DNA of 64,000 nucleotides from CAZKBP01 sp964551015 (GTDB taxonomy: Bacteria; Bacteroidota; Bacteroidia; Cytophagales; Microscillaceae), in assembly GCA_964551015.1 (NCBI GenBank), contig CAZKBP010000002.1:248001-312000 (forward strand), in the 5' to 3' direction. How positions within the stretch are numbered: position 1 is the stretch's first letter; each line of letters begins with the position of its first letter. Below the pieces are notes generated by a model. That model was not told where the DNA came from. It did not search any database and worked only from the letters and a program-made list of their open reading frames with translations. Below are positions 37,699 through 46,567 of the stretch, one piece after another. The position numbers and the translations under genes were made by a program.

Positions 37699-37763
37699 TA
37701 TCGCAGTTGCCTAGAGTTTATCTTTAGGCAACTTCCTATTGAAATCTTAAAAAGCACAATTCC

Positions 37764-38615
37764 ATGAAAAACTTTTCCTTATTGATTCTAATGCTAGGTG
37801 CCTTGGCCTCCTGTGTGAGCAAAAAAGCCTACCTAGATTTACAAAGTAAATGTAATACCACTGATTCGGTATTGGCCAAAACCCGAGATGAGTTACGTAC
37901 TACCGAACAAAATCTTAACAATACCCAAGGCGACCTAAAAATTTCTCAGAATCGAGCAGACCTACTCGAGAGCCAAGTAACTGATCTCAAAAATACCAAT
38001 AATAGCCTCATGGAACGCGTTTCCGAGCTAGCCAAGACTAGCCAAACGGGCATTGAAACCCTGCGAGATCAAAACCAATTTATCAAAGACCTCACGAACA
38101 AAATTCAACAAAAAGATTCTATCAATCTAATTCTCGTTACAAACCTGAAACGCTCTCTGGATAATGTGAACGACGATGATATCAATATTCAGGTCAAAAA
38201 GGGGGTAGTTTATATCTCTATTGCTGATAAAGTGCTTTTCCGTTCGGGGAGTTCCTCTCTGAGTGGCCGAGCAGACGAAGTACTGGGTAAAGTTGCCAAA
38301 GTAATTAATGACCACCGCACGCTCGAGGTATTGGTAGAAGGACATACTGATGATAATCCTATCAGTACCAGCTGTATCAAAGACAATTGGGATTTGAGTG
38401 TTCAGCGTTCTACTTCCGTAGTACGTACCTTGCAAAAGCAGTTCCGCATCGATCCCGCCCGGATGACCGCCGCCGGACGCTCCGAATACGTGCCCAAGGC
38501 TTCTAATAGCACCGCTGAGGGTCGAGCGATGAACCGTCGTACTGAGATTATCCTCACGCCAGATTTGGAGCAATTCTATGAATTATTGCAAGACCCTAAC
38601 GCGCAGAAAAATTAA
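37764..38615 (+). CDS. OmpA-family lipoprotein with coiled coil
   Basis: A 283-residue outer-membrane-associated lipoprotein. A signal peptide with lipobox LGALASC (Cys at about 17) is followed by a coiled coil (about 25-120) and an OmpA-like peptidoglycan-binding domain (about 150-275). The domain carries VLFRSGSSSLS, EVLVEGHTDDNPI, NWDLSVQRSTSVVRTL and a closing MNRRTEIIL. Such proteins tether the outer membrane to peptidoglycan. It is monocistronic with its own terminator. Confidence 0.9.
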   Translation: MKNFSLLILMLGALASCVSKKAYLDLQSKCNTTDSVLAKTRDELRTTEQNLNNTQGDLKISQNRADLLESQVTDLKNTNNSLMERVSELAKTSQTGIETLRDQNQFIKDLTNKIQQKDSINLILVTNLKRSLDNVNDDDINIQVKKGVVYISIADKVLFRSGSSSLSGRADEVLGKVAKVINDHRTLEVLVEGHTDDNPISTSCIKDNWDLSVQRSTSVVRTLQKQFRIDPARMTAAGRSEYVPKASNSTAEGRAMNRRTEIILTPDLEQFYELLQDPNAQKN

Positions 38616-38637
38616 AGTTGGTTAATTATAAATAAAA

Positions 38638-38670
38638 AAAGCTCGCTTCTTCTAGGAAACGAGCCTTTTT
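38638..38670 (+). terminator. Terminator of the OmpA lipoprotein gene
   Basis: The stem GCTCG/CGAGC (38641-38645 with 38660-38664) with inner TTC/GAA pairing is preceded by seven A and followed by CTTTTT. It is 25 bp after the stop codon. Confidence 0.8.
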
Positions 38671-39063
38671 GGGAACATTCTTCAACCAGCTATGCATTGA
38701 GTCTTAATCTCATCTGTTAACTCTATTAACTAATTCGGTGCCAAGAGGAGAATACCTTGATTTACAGACACTTGTGTTCTGGCATATTTTCATTTTGTTT
38801 CTTTTTGGGAAAATCCTTCCAATGGTTGAAATATCGGTTGGCACAACTGCGATTTTGGGAATATACAAATGAAAATTTTAGTGACATGGACGATTAGGAC
38901 AATTTTGTGTTGTGTTTCTATGCTCGGGCAAAACTGTCAAGGCTCAAATTGGGAATAACCGTAAGGCTTGCTTACTTTTACTAGCCATTGGGACACGAAA
39001 ACGTACTAAGGTGCCTTTGAAATCAAAGGAATTGTTTGACGATCTGCTCCATCATTTATCCTT
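38671..39063. other. Intergenic region with a short signal-peptide-like frame
   Basis: A 29-codon frame at 38869-38958 (start MKILVTWTIRTI, then a cysteine-rich hydrophobic stretch) looks like a lipoprotein or secretion signal cut off by an early stop. It may be a remnant of a decayed secreted-protein gene, as the next gene (39064-39627) is also broken. Nothing else is visible in this stretch. Confidence 0.3.
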
Positions 39064-39627
39064 ATGCCAACCATCAAAATGATTAACCAAACGCTTTTCC
39101 ATTGCTATGTGTGCCCAAGGGGTAGCATTTTCTCTCTTTGGATATTAATTTGTATTTCAGGATCAACTTGCTTGGAAGGACTAGCCCAAGAAGTAAATCA
39201 TACAGAAATTCCCAAACTAACCTCCGCCGACATTCAGAAAAAATACCCAAAGGCCGATGCCGAGTGGGCACTCAACCTTCAAAGTGGGAAATGAGCCAAG
39301 CTCCAATTAGAGCCACTGACAATCTACCGATTTGTGGTGAATCAGCCCGTGGAACCCAAGGAAGTCAATTTATCTGCTAAAGGAATCCCCTTCCATATAG
39401 ATCAGAATGCTCACCCAATCCTGAGACTAACCAACGGAGAGAGCCGAAAGAACTGTGAGTTACACTTACAATCCAAGGAATCAGGTAAAGTCTATGAGAT
39501 TCTAGTCTTTTCAGAACCGATCAAGCTTGGCCTAAGCTCCACCGCCACGATCTTGCCCTCGACCTTGAGTATATACACATTTAGAGAAGCAAAAACGCCT
39601 GATAAAACACTTATAATCAGTAGCTAA
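39064..39627 (+). pseudogene. Small secreted protein interrupted by an in-frame TGA
   Basis: One reading frame runs from the ATG at 39064 to the stop at 39627 (187 sense codons) with a single TGA at 39292-39294. The first part has a signal peptide (WILICISGSTCLEG, ending LAQ). The second part, which has no ATG near its beginning, continues smoothly with LEPLTIYRFVVNQP and a beta-rich tail. The simplest reading is one gene broken by a nonsense mutation; a sequencing error is possible. The family is not recognised. Confidence 0.6.
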
Positions 39628-39943
39628 AACAACTAAACTCCTATCATCCCGAAAGGGACTTGTTGGCCGTCTCGCCCGGAGCGTTTTCCCCGAGATTCAG
39701 CTTTGGGAGTATAGGGGAAACCGGTGGAGGTAGGGTATTTAAGATTTACCCCCAAAGCCTGACCAGATTAGCGACCTTTTTAGGTAAATATTGTATATTG
39801 GAATTGAAGTTGTCTTGAGTTTACCTTGGATCTGTAAAATTCCTTTTTCGGAAGCTGAGTTTGCGAATTTTCCGCCAAGCAATCAACGCCTTGAGGCAGC
39901 TTCACCGGAAATTTTCAATTTGCAATCCGTAATTTTAGTAAAA

Positions 39944-40642
39944 ATGTCTAAGAAAAAATTAGTCGTACTAACCGGTGCCGGAGTTAGTGCCGAAAGTGGC
40001 CTCAAAACTTTTCGCGATTCGGGGGGGCTTTGGGAAAATTATGATGTTATGGATGTAGCTTCTATTGATGGTTGGTATCGTGATATGGAGCTAGTACTTC
40101 GCTTCTATAATGACCGCCGGGTACAGGCTCGCGGAGCACAGCCCAACGAAGGACACAAAGCCTTGGTGCGCCTTGAAGAGCATTTTGACGTATCTATCAT
40201 CACTCAAAATGTAGACGATCTCCACGAAAAGGCAGGCTCTACAAACGTAATACACTTACACGGAGAGCTAAATAAAGTCCGAAGCTCTGCCGACTCTAGT
40301 ATTATTTATGAATGGGATGATAAGCCGGTTCAAATCGGTGATACTTGTGAAAAAGGCTCCCAACTTCGCCCTCATATTGTCTGGTTTGGCGAAGCCGTGC
40401 CCATGATGGAAAAAGCTGCTCATCTGGCTTCCAGTGCGGAAGTTTTTATGGTAATCGGAACGTCGCTCTTGGTTTATCCAGCGGCGGGCTTGGTAGATTA
40501 TGTGGACTATGAGGTGCCCAAGTACATCATTGACCCGAATTTGCCGGAGGTGCGCCACTCAGAAAATCTATTTATGATCGAGGAAAGAGCCACCACTGGC
40601 GTCCCCAAAGCTGTTGACGAAATTATCGCCAATTACGCCTAA
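39944..40642 (+). CDS. Sir2-family NAD-dependent protein deacylase, copy 1
   Basis: A 232-residue sirtuin that removes acyl groups from lysine using NAD. NAD-binding motif GAGVSAESGLKTFR (11-24), QNVDDLHEKAG (88-98), and catalytic His106 in HLHGEL are present. The usual zinc-binding Cys-x2-Cys pairs between HLHG and RPHIVWFGE are missing; only one Cys (DTCEKGS) lies there, so this is a zinc-ribbon-less sirtuin. The start at 39944 is chosen because the conserved domain begins there; the frame is open upstream to 39791, but that extension is not sirtuin-like. Its stop overlaps the start of copy 2 by one base (TAATG). Confidence 0.92.
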   Translation: MSKKKLVVLTGAGVSAESGLKTFRDSGGLWENYDVMDVASIDGWYRDMELVLRFYNDRRVQARGAQPNEGHKALVRLEEHFDVSIITQNVDDLHEKAGSTNVIHLHGELNKVRSSADSSIIYEWDDKPVQIGDTCEKGSQLRPHIVWFGEAVPMMEKAAHLASSAEVFMVIGTSLLVYPAAGLVDYVDYEVPKYIIDPNLPEVRHSENLFMIEERATTGVPKAVDEIIANYA

Positions 40643-41373
40643 TGGAGTCCTCGAAAAAGAAAACACTCGTAGTCCTGACAGGCGCAGGGATTAGTGCCGA
40701 AAGTGGCATTGAAACTTACCGCGATGAGAATGGCCTCTGGAACAAGGTAGACCCCAGAGAAGTCGCCTCCATAGAAGCCTGGGAAAATAACCCGAAAACC
40801 GTCCTTCAGCTTTTTAACGAAAGAAGAAAAGCAGTGGCCCTAGCCCAACCCAACCCGGCGCACCTGGCTCTGGTGGAGCTGGAGAAATACTTTGAAGTAG
40901 CCATCGTAACGCAAAATGTGGATAATTTCCACGAACGGGCAGGCTCTAGTTACGTAACGCATCTACATGGCGATAACTCCAAGGTTCGTAGCAGTGAAAA
41001 TCCTCTTCTGATCTATGATTGGGGCGATCAAGAATTAAAATTGGGTGATCAATGCGAACAAGGCTCTCAGCTCCGACCGCACGTAGTACTCTTTGGCGAA
41101 GCCGTACCCATGATGGCTACCGCCAAGGCGATCGTGGGTCAGGCGGATATCTTGCTGATCGTAGGGACTTCTTTGGTCGTGTATCCGGCGGCTAGTCTGG
41201 TAGAATTTGTAAAAGAAAAAACTCCTATTTATGTCGTTGATCCTAATATTCCCGCTAGCTTGTACGTGGGTGCGTATAAGAAACAGCCTATGCATTTTTT
41301 TCAAGAAAAAGCCAGTACAGGTGTTCCTAAGGTAGTAGAAGTGCTTCTGGCTGATGAAAACCTTTCCAAATAA
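40642..41373 (+). CDS. Sir2-family NAD-dependent protein deacylase, copy 2
   Basis: A 243-residue paralogue of the preceding gene, translationally coupled through a one-base overlap. GAGISAESGIETYR (14-27), QNVDNFHERAG (91-101), catalytic His109 in HLHGDN and RPHVVLFGEAVPMM are conserved. Like copy 1 it lacks the zinc-binding cysteine pairs. It differs at substrate- and cofactor-contact positions: Tyr instead of Phe in the ETYR motif, and DN instead of EL after HLHG. The pair probably arose by tandem duplication and may have split acyl specificity. Confidence 0.92.
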   Translation: MESSKKKTLVVLTGAGISAESGIETYRDENGLWNKVDPREVASIEAWENNPKTVLQLFNERRKAVALAQPNPAHLALVELEKYFEVAIVTQNVDNFHERAGSSYVTHLHGDNSKVRSSENPLLIYDWGDQELKLGDQCEQGSQLRPHVVLFGEAVPMMATAKAIVGQADILLIVGTSLVVYPAASLVEFVKEKTPIYVVDPNIPASLYVGAYKKQPMHFFQEKASTGVPKVVEVLLADENLSK

Positions 41374-41448
41374 AATCTTATCTTTGAAAAGTTCAATATT
41401 TTTCAATTTACTTTCAGTTTTTGCTGAACATCAAAAACATACACGATC

Positions 41449-42450
41449 ATGAGTCAAAACAAGCAATTTAAATTAGCCTCTCGTCCCGTAGGCCTACCCG
41501 AGGCAAGTAATTGGGAATTTACCACTACCGACATTCCCGAACCCCAAGACGGACAAGTATTGGTACAAGTAGAATATATCTCACTCGATCCTGCCATGCG
41601 AGGCTGGATGAACGATCAAAAATCCTATATTCCTCCCGTACAAATCGGGGAAGTGATGCGCGCCGGAACCGTGGGCAAGGTCATTGCCTCCAACCACGAG
41701 AAATTCAAAGAAGGTGATTACGTCGTCGGTGGGCAAGGCGTACAGCAATACGGCCTCTCCGATGGTAAAGATTTGAATAAAATCAATCCACAACTAGCTC
41801 CTCTGCCTACTTTCTTGGGAACCTTAGGGATGGCCGGGATGACGGCCTACTTTGGCCTTTTGGACGTGGGAAAAGCCAAAGAAGGCGAAACCGTAGTTGT
41901 GTCAGGAGCCGCTGGAGCCGTGGGCAGTGTGGTCGGCCAAATTGCCAAAATCAAAGGCTGCCGCGTGGTAGGCATTGCCGGAGGCGAAAAAAAATGCAAC
42001 TACGTGGTAGAAGAACTGGGCTTTGATGCCTGCATTGACTACAAAAACCAAGATATTAAGGCTGAACTCAAGCAGCACGCGCCCAATCGGGTAGATGTTT
42101 ATTTTGATAATGTAGGAGGAGAAATTCTAGATATATTGCTTACGCAAATCAACCGAGGAGCCAGAATCGTGATCTGCGGAGCCATTTCTCAATACAACAA
42201 TACGACTCCCGTTAAAGGCCCCAGCAACTATCTTTCCCTCTTGGTCAGCCGTGCTCGTATGGAAGGTTTCGTGGTTTTTGACTATGCCTCTCAATACGGA
42301 CAAGCCATGCAAGAAATGGCAGGCTGGATGCAGGCGGGTAAGCTCATCAGCAAGGAACACGTCGTAGAGGGTATCGAGAACTTCCCCGAAACACTCCTCA
42401 TGCTTTTCTCTGGTGGAAACTTTGGGAAATTGGCCTTGAAGGTAAATTAG
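41449..42450 (+). CDS. NADP-dependent medium-chain reductase (CurA / prostaglandin-reductase type)
   Basis: A 333-residue zinc-independent member of the medium-chain dehydrogenase/reductase superfamily that reduces the double bond of alpha,beta-unsaturated carbonyls. Landmarks are the N-terminal SRPVGLPEASNWEF, EYISLDPAMRGWM, the nucleotide-binding segment VVSGAAGAVGSVVGQIAKIKG and VDVYFDNVGGE. No zinc-ligand cysteines are present, as expected for this branch. It lies 75 bp after the second sirtuin on the same strand and ends at a strong terminator, so the three genes may form one unit. Confidence 0.9.
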   Translation: MSQNKQFKLASRPVGLPEASNWEFTTTDIPEPQDGQVLVQVEYISLDPAMRGWMNDQKSYIPPVQIGEVMRAGTVGKVIASNHEKFKEGDYVVGGQGVQQYGLSDGKDLNKINPQLAPLPTFLGTLGMAGMTAYFGLLDVGKAKEGETVVVSGAAGAVGSVVGQIAKIKGCRVVGIAGGEKKCNYVVEELGFDACIDYKNQDIKAELKQHAPNRVDVYFDNVGGEILDILLTQINRGARIVICGAISQYNNTTPVKGPSNYLSLLVSRARMEGFVVFDYASQYGQAMQEMAGWMQAGKLISKEHVVEGIENFPETLLMLFSGGNFGKLALKVN

Positions 42451-42469
42451 AGAATAGCAAATTGCTCGT

Positions 42470-42494
42470 GATGGCGGTTGTTTCAACCGCCATC
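42470..42494 (+). terminator. Terminator of the sirtuin-reductase unit
   Basis: An 11-bp perfect stem (42470-42480 with 42484-42494) closes a TTT loop and is followed by TATTTT. It starts 19 bp after the reductase stop codon. It could also act for the convergent AAA ATPase gene. Confidence 0.8.
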
Positions 42495-42546
42495 TATTTT
42501 ACCCAGCGTCAAGTGAAATGTCTGACGACACCTAATTCACCATCCC

Positions 42547-44244
42547 CTATTTCCTTCCAAAACCTAAGCCTTTCTTACGCTCCTGACCGATATATTCCAT
42601 ATCACAGAGTTCTTGTAGGGTGGCGAGGTCGGGTTTTTCTTCGCTCAGGATATTATTGAGGTGATATTTACGGCTGATATTGTTGATTTGTCCACCGGTG
42701 AATTCATAATCACGGGCGAGCTGCTCAATTTCCTCAATCGAGAGTTCGGGCATTTTGGTTTCCCAGATTTTTTGGCGGGTGGCCGCTTCGGGCTTGCCAA
42801 AATTTATTTTATAAAGGAAGCGACGCTCAAAAGCCGTATCTAGATTGATATTCATATTAGAAGTCGCAATCAGAATCCCTTCAAAATCTTCCAGTTCTTG
42901 GAGCAGAATATTTTGCATACTGTTGTTCATCTGATCCACGCTGGAAGCCACCTCATAACGCTTGCTAATCAGCGCATCTGATTCGTTGAAAAGCAAAATT
43001 GGACAAAGCTCGTGATAATCTTGGGCTTGCTTATACGTTTTGAAGATTTGCTTGATTCGCTTCTCGGACTCCCCTACATATTTATCACGAATGGCAGCAA
43101 TATCGACCATCATCAGTACTCGGTCGCTAGCTCGGGCTAGATTGTAAGCCAGTTGGGTTTTGCCCGTGCCGGGTGCCCCGTAGAACAATGCCGTAATCCC
43201 TGCTGGGAAATTCATCGTTTGAAACTTCTCCACGGCTTTCTGGTAATTTTCCTCAGTCAGGAGCTTAAAGAGTAGATCAGCCTGTTTGCGCTCTTGAGCA
43301 TTGAAATAAAGCTCGGCAGGACGAATTTTATCGGGCTTAATAATCACACAATTCTTAGGATTAAAGGTTTTGCTCTTGGCAATCCCTCCCATTTCCTCGG
43401 CAAAAAGCAACTCAATAGCTTTGTCTGTCAGCGCCAAATCACGCCCGCCGTAGAAGCTATCATCTAAGAAACAAACGAGTTCTTCTTCAATCAGGCGAGA
43501 TTGACCAGAAAACAAATTTTTCTTGGCTCGGATTTTACTGCCCATGGAGTCATAGACATAATAAACATAGCGCTCGATATCTGCTTCATTAGAATCATTG
43601 GCAAAAGAATAGCAAAGATAAATAAGCAGTAAAGTATCGTCTTCGGAGAGTTCTTGGTCGATTACTTTTTTGAGTAAGGGGAAGTGTGATTCCTTTTGGA
43701 TCAAATCGATGGCTTCATTGAAAAGCTCTTCGGTAGAAACATTGTTGCGCTCTCGCTCACAGATCATTTCGTTTACTTTCTCAATTACCTCATAAACGTC
43801 GTCAAAGCTATTATTGCGCGGGATATTTTTATTTAAAGAAATGGCATTGAAAATATAACTCGATACGTGGAAGCGCGTAGCGATGACCTTCATATCGTAG
43901 CCAGTATTTTTGATAAGGAGTCGCTTACTCACGAGGCTATCCAAGACCGGAGAAAGCCCCACGATAAAGAAGGGGTTACAGGAGAGATAATGCGTGAGAC
44001 TGTCTAAATCGGTGTCTTTGCCGCTGATACTCATTGCGAACATGACTGAGAAAAGCCAAGCTTCTTCTTCGTTACAATGAAGAAAGTTGCAGACGATTTT
44101 AGTTTCTTCTTTGACCGTGCTTAGTATTTTCCGTTTTGTCTTTTCGTTTAGTTCAGAATCTTTGAAAGCGAGGGCGATTTTCTCGATGCTTTTGAGGATA
44201 AGATTAGATTCTATGTTATGCATTTTTTCCATGGAAGGTATCAT
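42547..44244 (-). CDS. AAA-family ATPase with variant Walker B
   Basis: A 565-residue ATPase. A helical N-terminal domain (1-300) of unknown fold precedes a single classical AAA domain (about 320-565) with Walker A GAPGTGKT (356-363), pore-loop-like KYVGESE (388-394), Walker B LLFNESDAL (417-425) in which Asn420 replaces the usual Asp while the catalytic Glu421 is kept, sensor 1 IATSNMN and arginine-finger region FERRF. This looks like the non-proteolytic AAA unfoldase type seen in Bacteroidota, acting on an unknown substrate. The first ATG (44244) has an AGGTG sequence just upstream; Met5 and Met8 are other options. Confidence 0.85.
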   Translation of the reverse strand: MIPSMEKMHNIESNLILKSIEKIALAFKDSELNEKTKRKILSTVKEETKIVCNFLHCNEEEAWLFSVMFAMSISGKDTDLDSLTHYLSCNPFFIVGLSPVLDSLVSKRLLIKNTGYDMKVIATRFHVSSYIFNAISLNKNIPRNNSFDDVYEVIEKVNEMICERERNNVSTEELFNEAIDLIQKESHFPLLKKVIDQELSEDDTLLLIYLCYSFANDSNEADIERYVYYVYDSMGSKIRAKKNLFSGQSRLIEEELVCFLDDSFYGGRDLALTDKAIELLFAEEMGGIAKSKTFNPKNCVIIKPDKIRPAELYFNAQERKQADLLFKLLTEENYQKAVEKFQTMNFPAGITALFYGAPGTGKTQLAYNLARASDRVLMMVDIAAIRDKYVGESEKRIKQIFKTYKQAQDYHELCPILLFNESDALISKRYEVASSVDQMNNSMQNILLQELEDFEGILIATSNMNINLDTAFERRFLYKINFGKPEAATRQKIWETKMPELSIEEIEQLARDYEFTGGQINNISRKYHLNNILSEEKPDLATLQELCDMEYIGQERKKGLGFGRK

Positions 44245-45147
44245 TTATTCACCTGAGCTTCGGAACCTATTCCTGACCGATTCAGATCATTACTCAGTCT
44301 CAATTTGATCTTGGGATTAAGATTGTTTATATATCTATGGAATCAATTTATGATTACGTGAGAAAATAACAATAGATTTATGAATTAATAAAATTTTGCT
44401 CTCTAGAGAGTTGGTAAAAAAAGTACAATTTGATTTCTTGAAGGATATTTCGTGCTTTGCAATCATATTCATAAAAAAGCTAAAATCAAACTCATGTTGC
44501 TTGATTCCAGCCTGACCCCTCAGGTTTCTTTTTGGCTTCTTATCTCTTTTGAAGGGACGATTTCCATATAAAATTTCCACCCCTCATCTTTCTAGGCAAA
44601 TTCTGATAACCAAATAGCGTAATTTCTTCGTCTTGACTTTAATTTCTTTCTTTTTTTATATATAACGAAATTACATCACTTGGGTGCACGGAATGCCCGA
44701 AACTTTTGCTTTTCTCTAACAATCATTTTCTGGATAAAATTCAAAGCACTTCCTTTTCTTAACCAGACTGCTTCTGCCCTCAACAACAATCGTGCGCGAA
44801 TACATATTCGCTACCTTTTATCATGTACTACATTCTCTCTCTTCCTGGGGATATAGCTCTCGAGATGCAGCTTAAATAAAGAAAAGACCTTCATAACGCT
44901 TTAGAACATTATTTTGAAGTAACAATTTCATCCTAGGTTCGTTATCTTGATGTACATGTTATATTCAACACTTCCAATAATTATTGAAAATTTAACTATA
45001 TCAATTAGAACTGTAACTCTATAAAGATAATAAAAATTATTCAAGGAAGTTTAGTACATCAATAAAAATGAAACATATTCTTTTTGTACACTTTGGTTAT
45101 CAAGCAATTATATAACGACAATTTATACTCATATCAGGATTATTGAT
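44245..45147. other. Long AT-rich intergenic region
   Basis: About 900 bp between the AAA ATPase and the ahpC promoter, divergent genes. A minus-strand frame at 44335-44580 has an AT-driven composition and no family resemblance, so it is not called. The part up to about 44600 may be a decayed gene. No terminator or repeat was recognised. Confidence 0.5.
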
Positions 45148-45179
45148 TTGATTAGCCACTTGCAAGTATTTAACTTTGC
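45148..45179 (+). promoter_or_regulatory. Bacteroidota-type promoter of ahpC
   Basis: A full match to the -33/-7 consensus: TTTG (45148-45151), a 20-bp spacer and TAACTTTG (45172-45179). It lies 52 bp before the ahpC start codon, with a predicted transcription start near 45187. Confidence 0.75.
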
Positions 45180-45231
45180 ACTTGTTAAGCATTAGACAAA
45201 TATAAATATTTAAATAATTAATTTTTTAATA

Positions 45232-45798
45232 ATGGAAACTCTAGTTAGAAATCAGATCATATCAGTAGGAAATTTATTCCCTACTTTTGAGAAGCAAGCC
45301 GTAGTATCTTTGGAAAAAGGCAAGGAGTTCACTACAATTACCTCAGAAGACCACAAGAAAAATGATCAATGGATGGTGATGTTCTGGTGGCCCAAAGATT
45401 TTACCTTTGTATGTCCTACTGAGATTGCAGAATTTAACCAAAATTATGAGGAGTTCAGAGACCGCGATGCCATGCTGGTGGGAGCCTCTACTGATTCCGA
45501 ATTCGTACATTTGGCTTGGCGAAAAGATCACGAAGATCTAAGAGATATACGCTTTCCGATGATAGCCGACACCTCTAAATCATTGGCGGAAGAATTAGGT
45601 ATTCTGGAAGCCAACGAGCGAGTGGCATACCGTGCTACTTTTATTGTAGATCCTCAGGGAATTATACGCTGGGTAAGTGTTTATGATCTCAATGTAGGAC
45701 GCAATATCAAAGAAGTGGTTCGTGTATTAGACGCCTTGCAAACCGACGAGCTTTGTCCTTGCAACTGGGAAAAAGGACAAGAAACCTTAGCTGTGTAG
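45232..45798 (+). CDS. ahpC: Alkyl hydroperoxide reductase AhpC (peroxiredoxin, mycobacterial type)
   Basis: A 188-residue 2-Cys peroxiredoxin that reduces hydroperoxides. The peroxidatic Cys61 lies in KDFTFVCPTEIAEF, and the C-terminal DELCPCNWEKG has cysteines 175 and 177. The positions and the double C-terminal cysteine match Mycobacterium tuberculosis AhpC (61, 174, 176), which is recycled by AhpD and not by AhpF. This agrees with the AhpD gene that follows. Expression is probably controlled by OxyR, whose gene lies at 8.0 kb. Confidence 0.94.
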   Translation: METLVRNQIISVGNLFPTFEKQAVVSLEKGKEFTTITSEDHKKNDQWMVMFWWPKDFTFVCPTEIAEFNQNYEEFRDRDAMLVGASTDSEFVHLAWRKDHEDLRDIRFPMIADTSKSLAEELGILEANERVAYRATFIVDPQGIIRWVSVYDLNVGRNIKEVVRVLDALQTDELCPCNWEKGQETLAV

Positions 45799-45815
45799 GT
45801 CAACAACTCCTATGG

Positions 45816-45841
45816 TCGCCTTTTCTCACCAGAAAAGGCGA
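45816..45841 (+). terminator. Terminator between ahpC and ahpD
   Basis: An 11-bp perfect stem (45816-45826 with 45831-45841) closes a CACC loop and is followed by TTTTTC. It may reduce read-through into ahpD, giving more AhpC than AhpD. Confidence 0.85.
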
Positions 45842-45909
45842 TTTTTCATTTCAAAAAAATGAAAACGCAATATCCCATCCCTTGATTTATAACTTTTTAA
45901 TTATTTGCT

Positions 45910-46500
45910 ATGAACGTAATCGCTGAAATTAGTGAAGACTTGCTCAATGATCTTAAAATAGATAAAAACCAACTTAATAATTTTCAAGCCTTACAGGCTC
46001 TAGTGGAAGGGGGTTCCAAATATCCTAAAGACCAAAGAGTCAATCTCAAAAATACACTTGCCTCCGAACACATTAATCGCAAAGAGGCATTGCTCATCGC
46101 TCTCTCGGTGTGTAGCAATATGCAAAACAAGATTCTAAGCGATTCTTTCCAAAGGCTAGCCCAGGAAGAAGGCGCAAGCTCTGAAGAAATCGCTGAGACT
46201 TATGCCGTGGCTTCTCTGCTGAGCGTCAACAATGTGTTTTATCGCTTCCGCCACTTCATGAACAAGGAAGCATACGAGCAAAAAAATGCGGGCATCAAAA
46301 TGAGCATTATGATGAAGCCGGTATTGGGAAAAGAATTTTTTGAGCTGATGAGCTTGGCCATCTCTGCGGTGAATGGCTGCGAGATGTGCGTAAAAGCCCA
46401 CGAAGCTTCCGTTCTCAAGCTAGGTGCTTCTGAGGATCGTATCTTTGACGCAGTGAGACTAGCCGCAGTTGTGACTGGCCTTACGAAAGTGGTTTATTAA
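45910..46500 (+). CDS. ahpD: AhpD-like alkylhydroperoxidase (carboxymuconolactone decarboxylase family)
   Basis: A 196-residue helical protein that in mycobacteria reduces oxidised AhpC using lipoylated partners. The redox motif is NGCEMCVKAHE with Cys157, Cys160 and His164, the same Cys-x2-Cys-x3-His spacing as in M. tuberculosis AhpD. The preceding NNVFYRFRHF segment also follows that family. It lies 111 bp after ahpC, separated by a hairpin terminator, so it may depend on read-through or a promoter of its own that I could not identify. Confidence 0.9.
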   Translation: MNVIAEISEDLLNDLKIDKNQLNNFQALQALVEGGSKYPKDQRVNLKNTLASEHINRKEALLIALSVCSNMQNKILSDSFQRLAQEEGASSEEIAETYAVASLLSVNNVFYRFRHFMNKEAYEQKNAGIKMSIMMKPVLGKEFFELMSLAISAVNGCEMCVKAHEASVLKLGASEDRIFDAVRLAAVVTGLTKVVY

Positions 46501-46505
46501 TTTTG

Positions 46506-46563
46506 GTTGTAGGTTACAAGTTTTTCTTCACAACACTCAAACCTTCCACTTGTAACCTGCAAC
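46506..46563. repeat. Inverted repeat between convergent ahpD and HMG-CoA reductase genes
   Basis: Two 15-bp arms (46506-46520 and 46549-46563; GTTGTAGGTTACAAG against CTTGTAACCTGCAAC) pair with one mismatch around a 28-nt spacer. It fills the 67-bp gap between the two convergent stops. It can serve as a shared terminator, and its sequence resembles the arms of the repeat at 59942-60028. Confidence 0.6.
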
Positions 46564-46567
46564 TTGA

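Noticed and set aside
44335..44580. 81-codon minus-strand frame
   Set aside because: The AT-driven composition, lack of motifs and absence of a start signal make it unlikely to be a gene.
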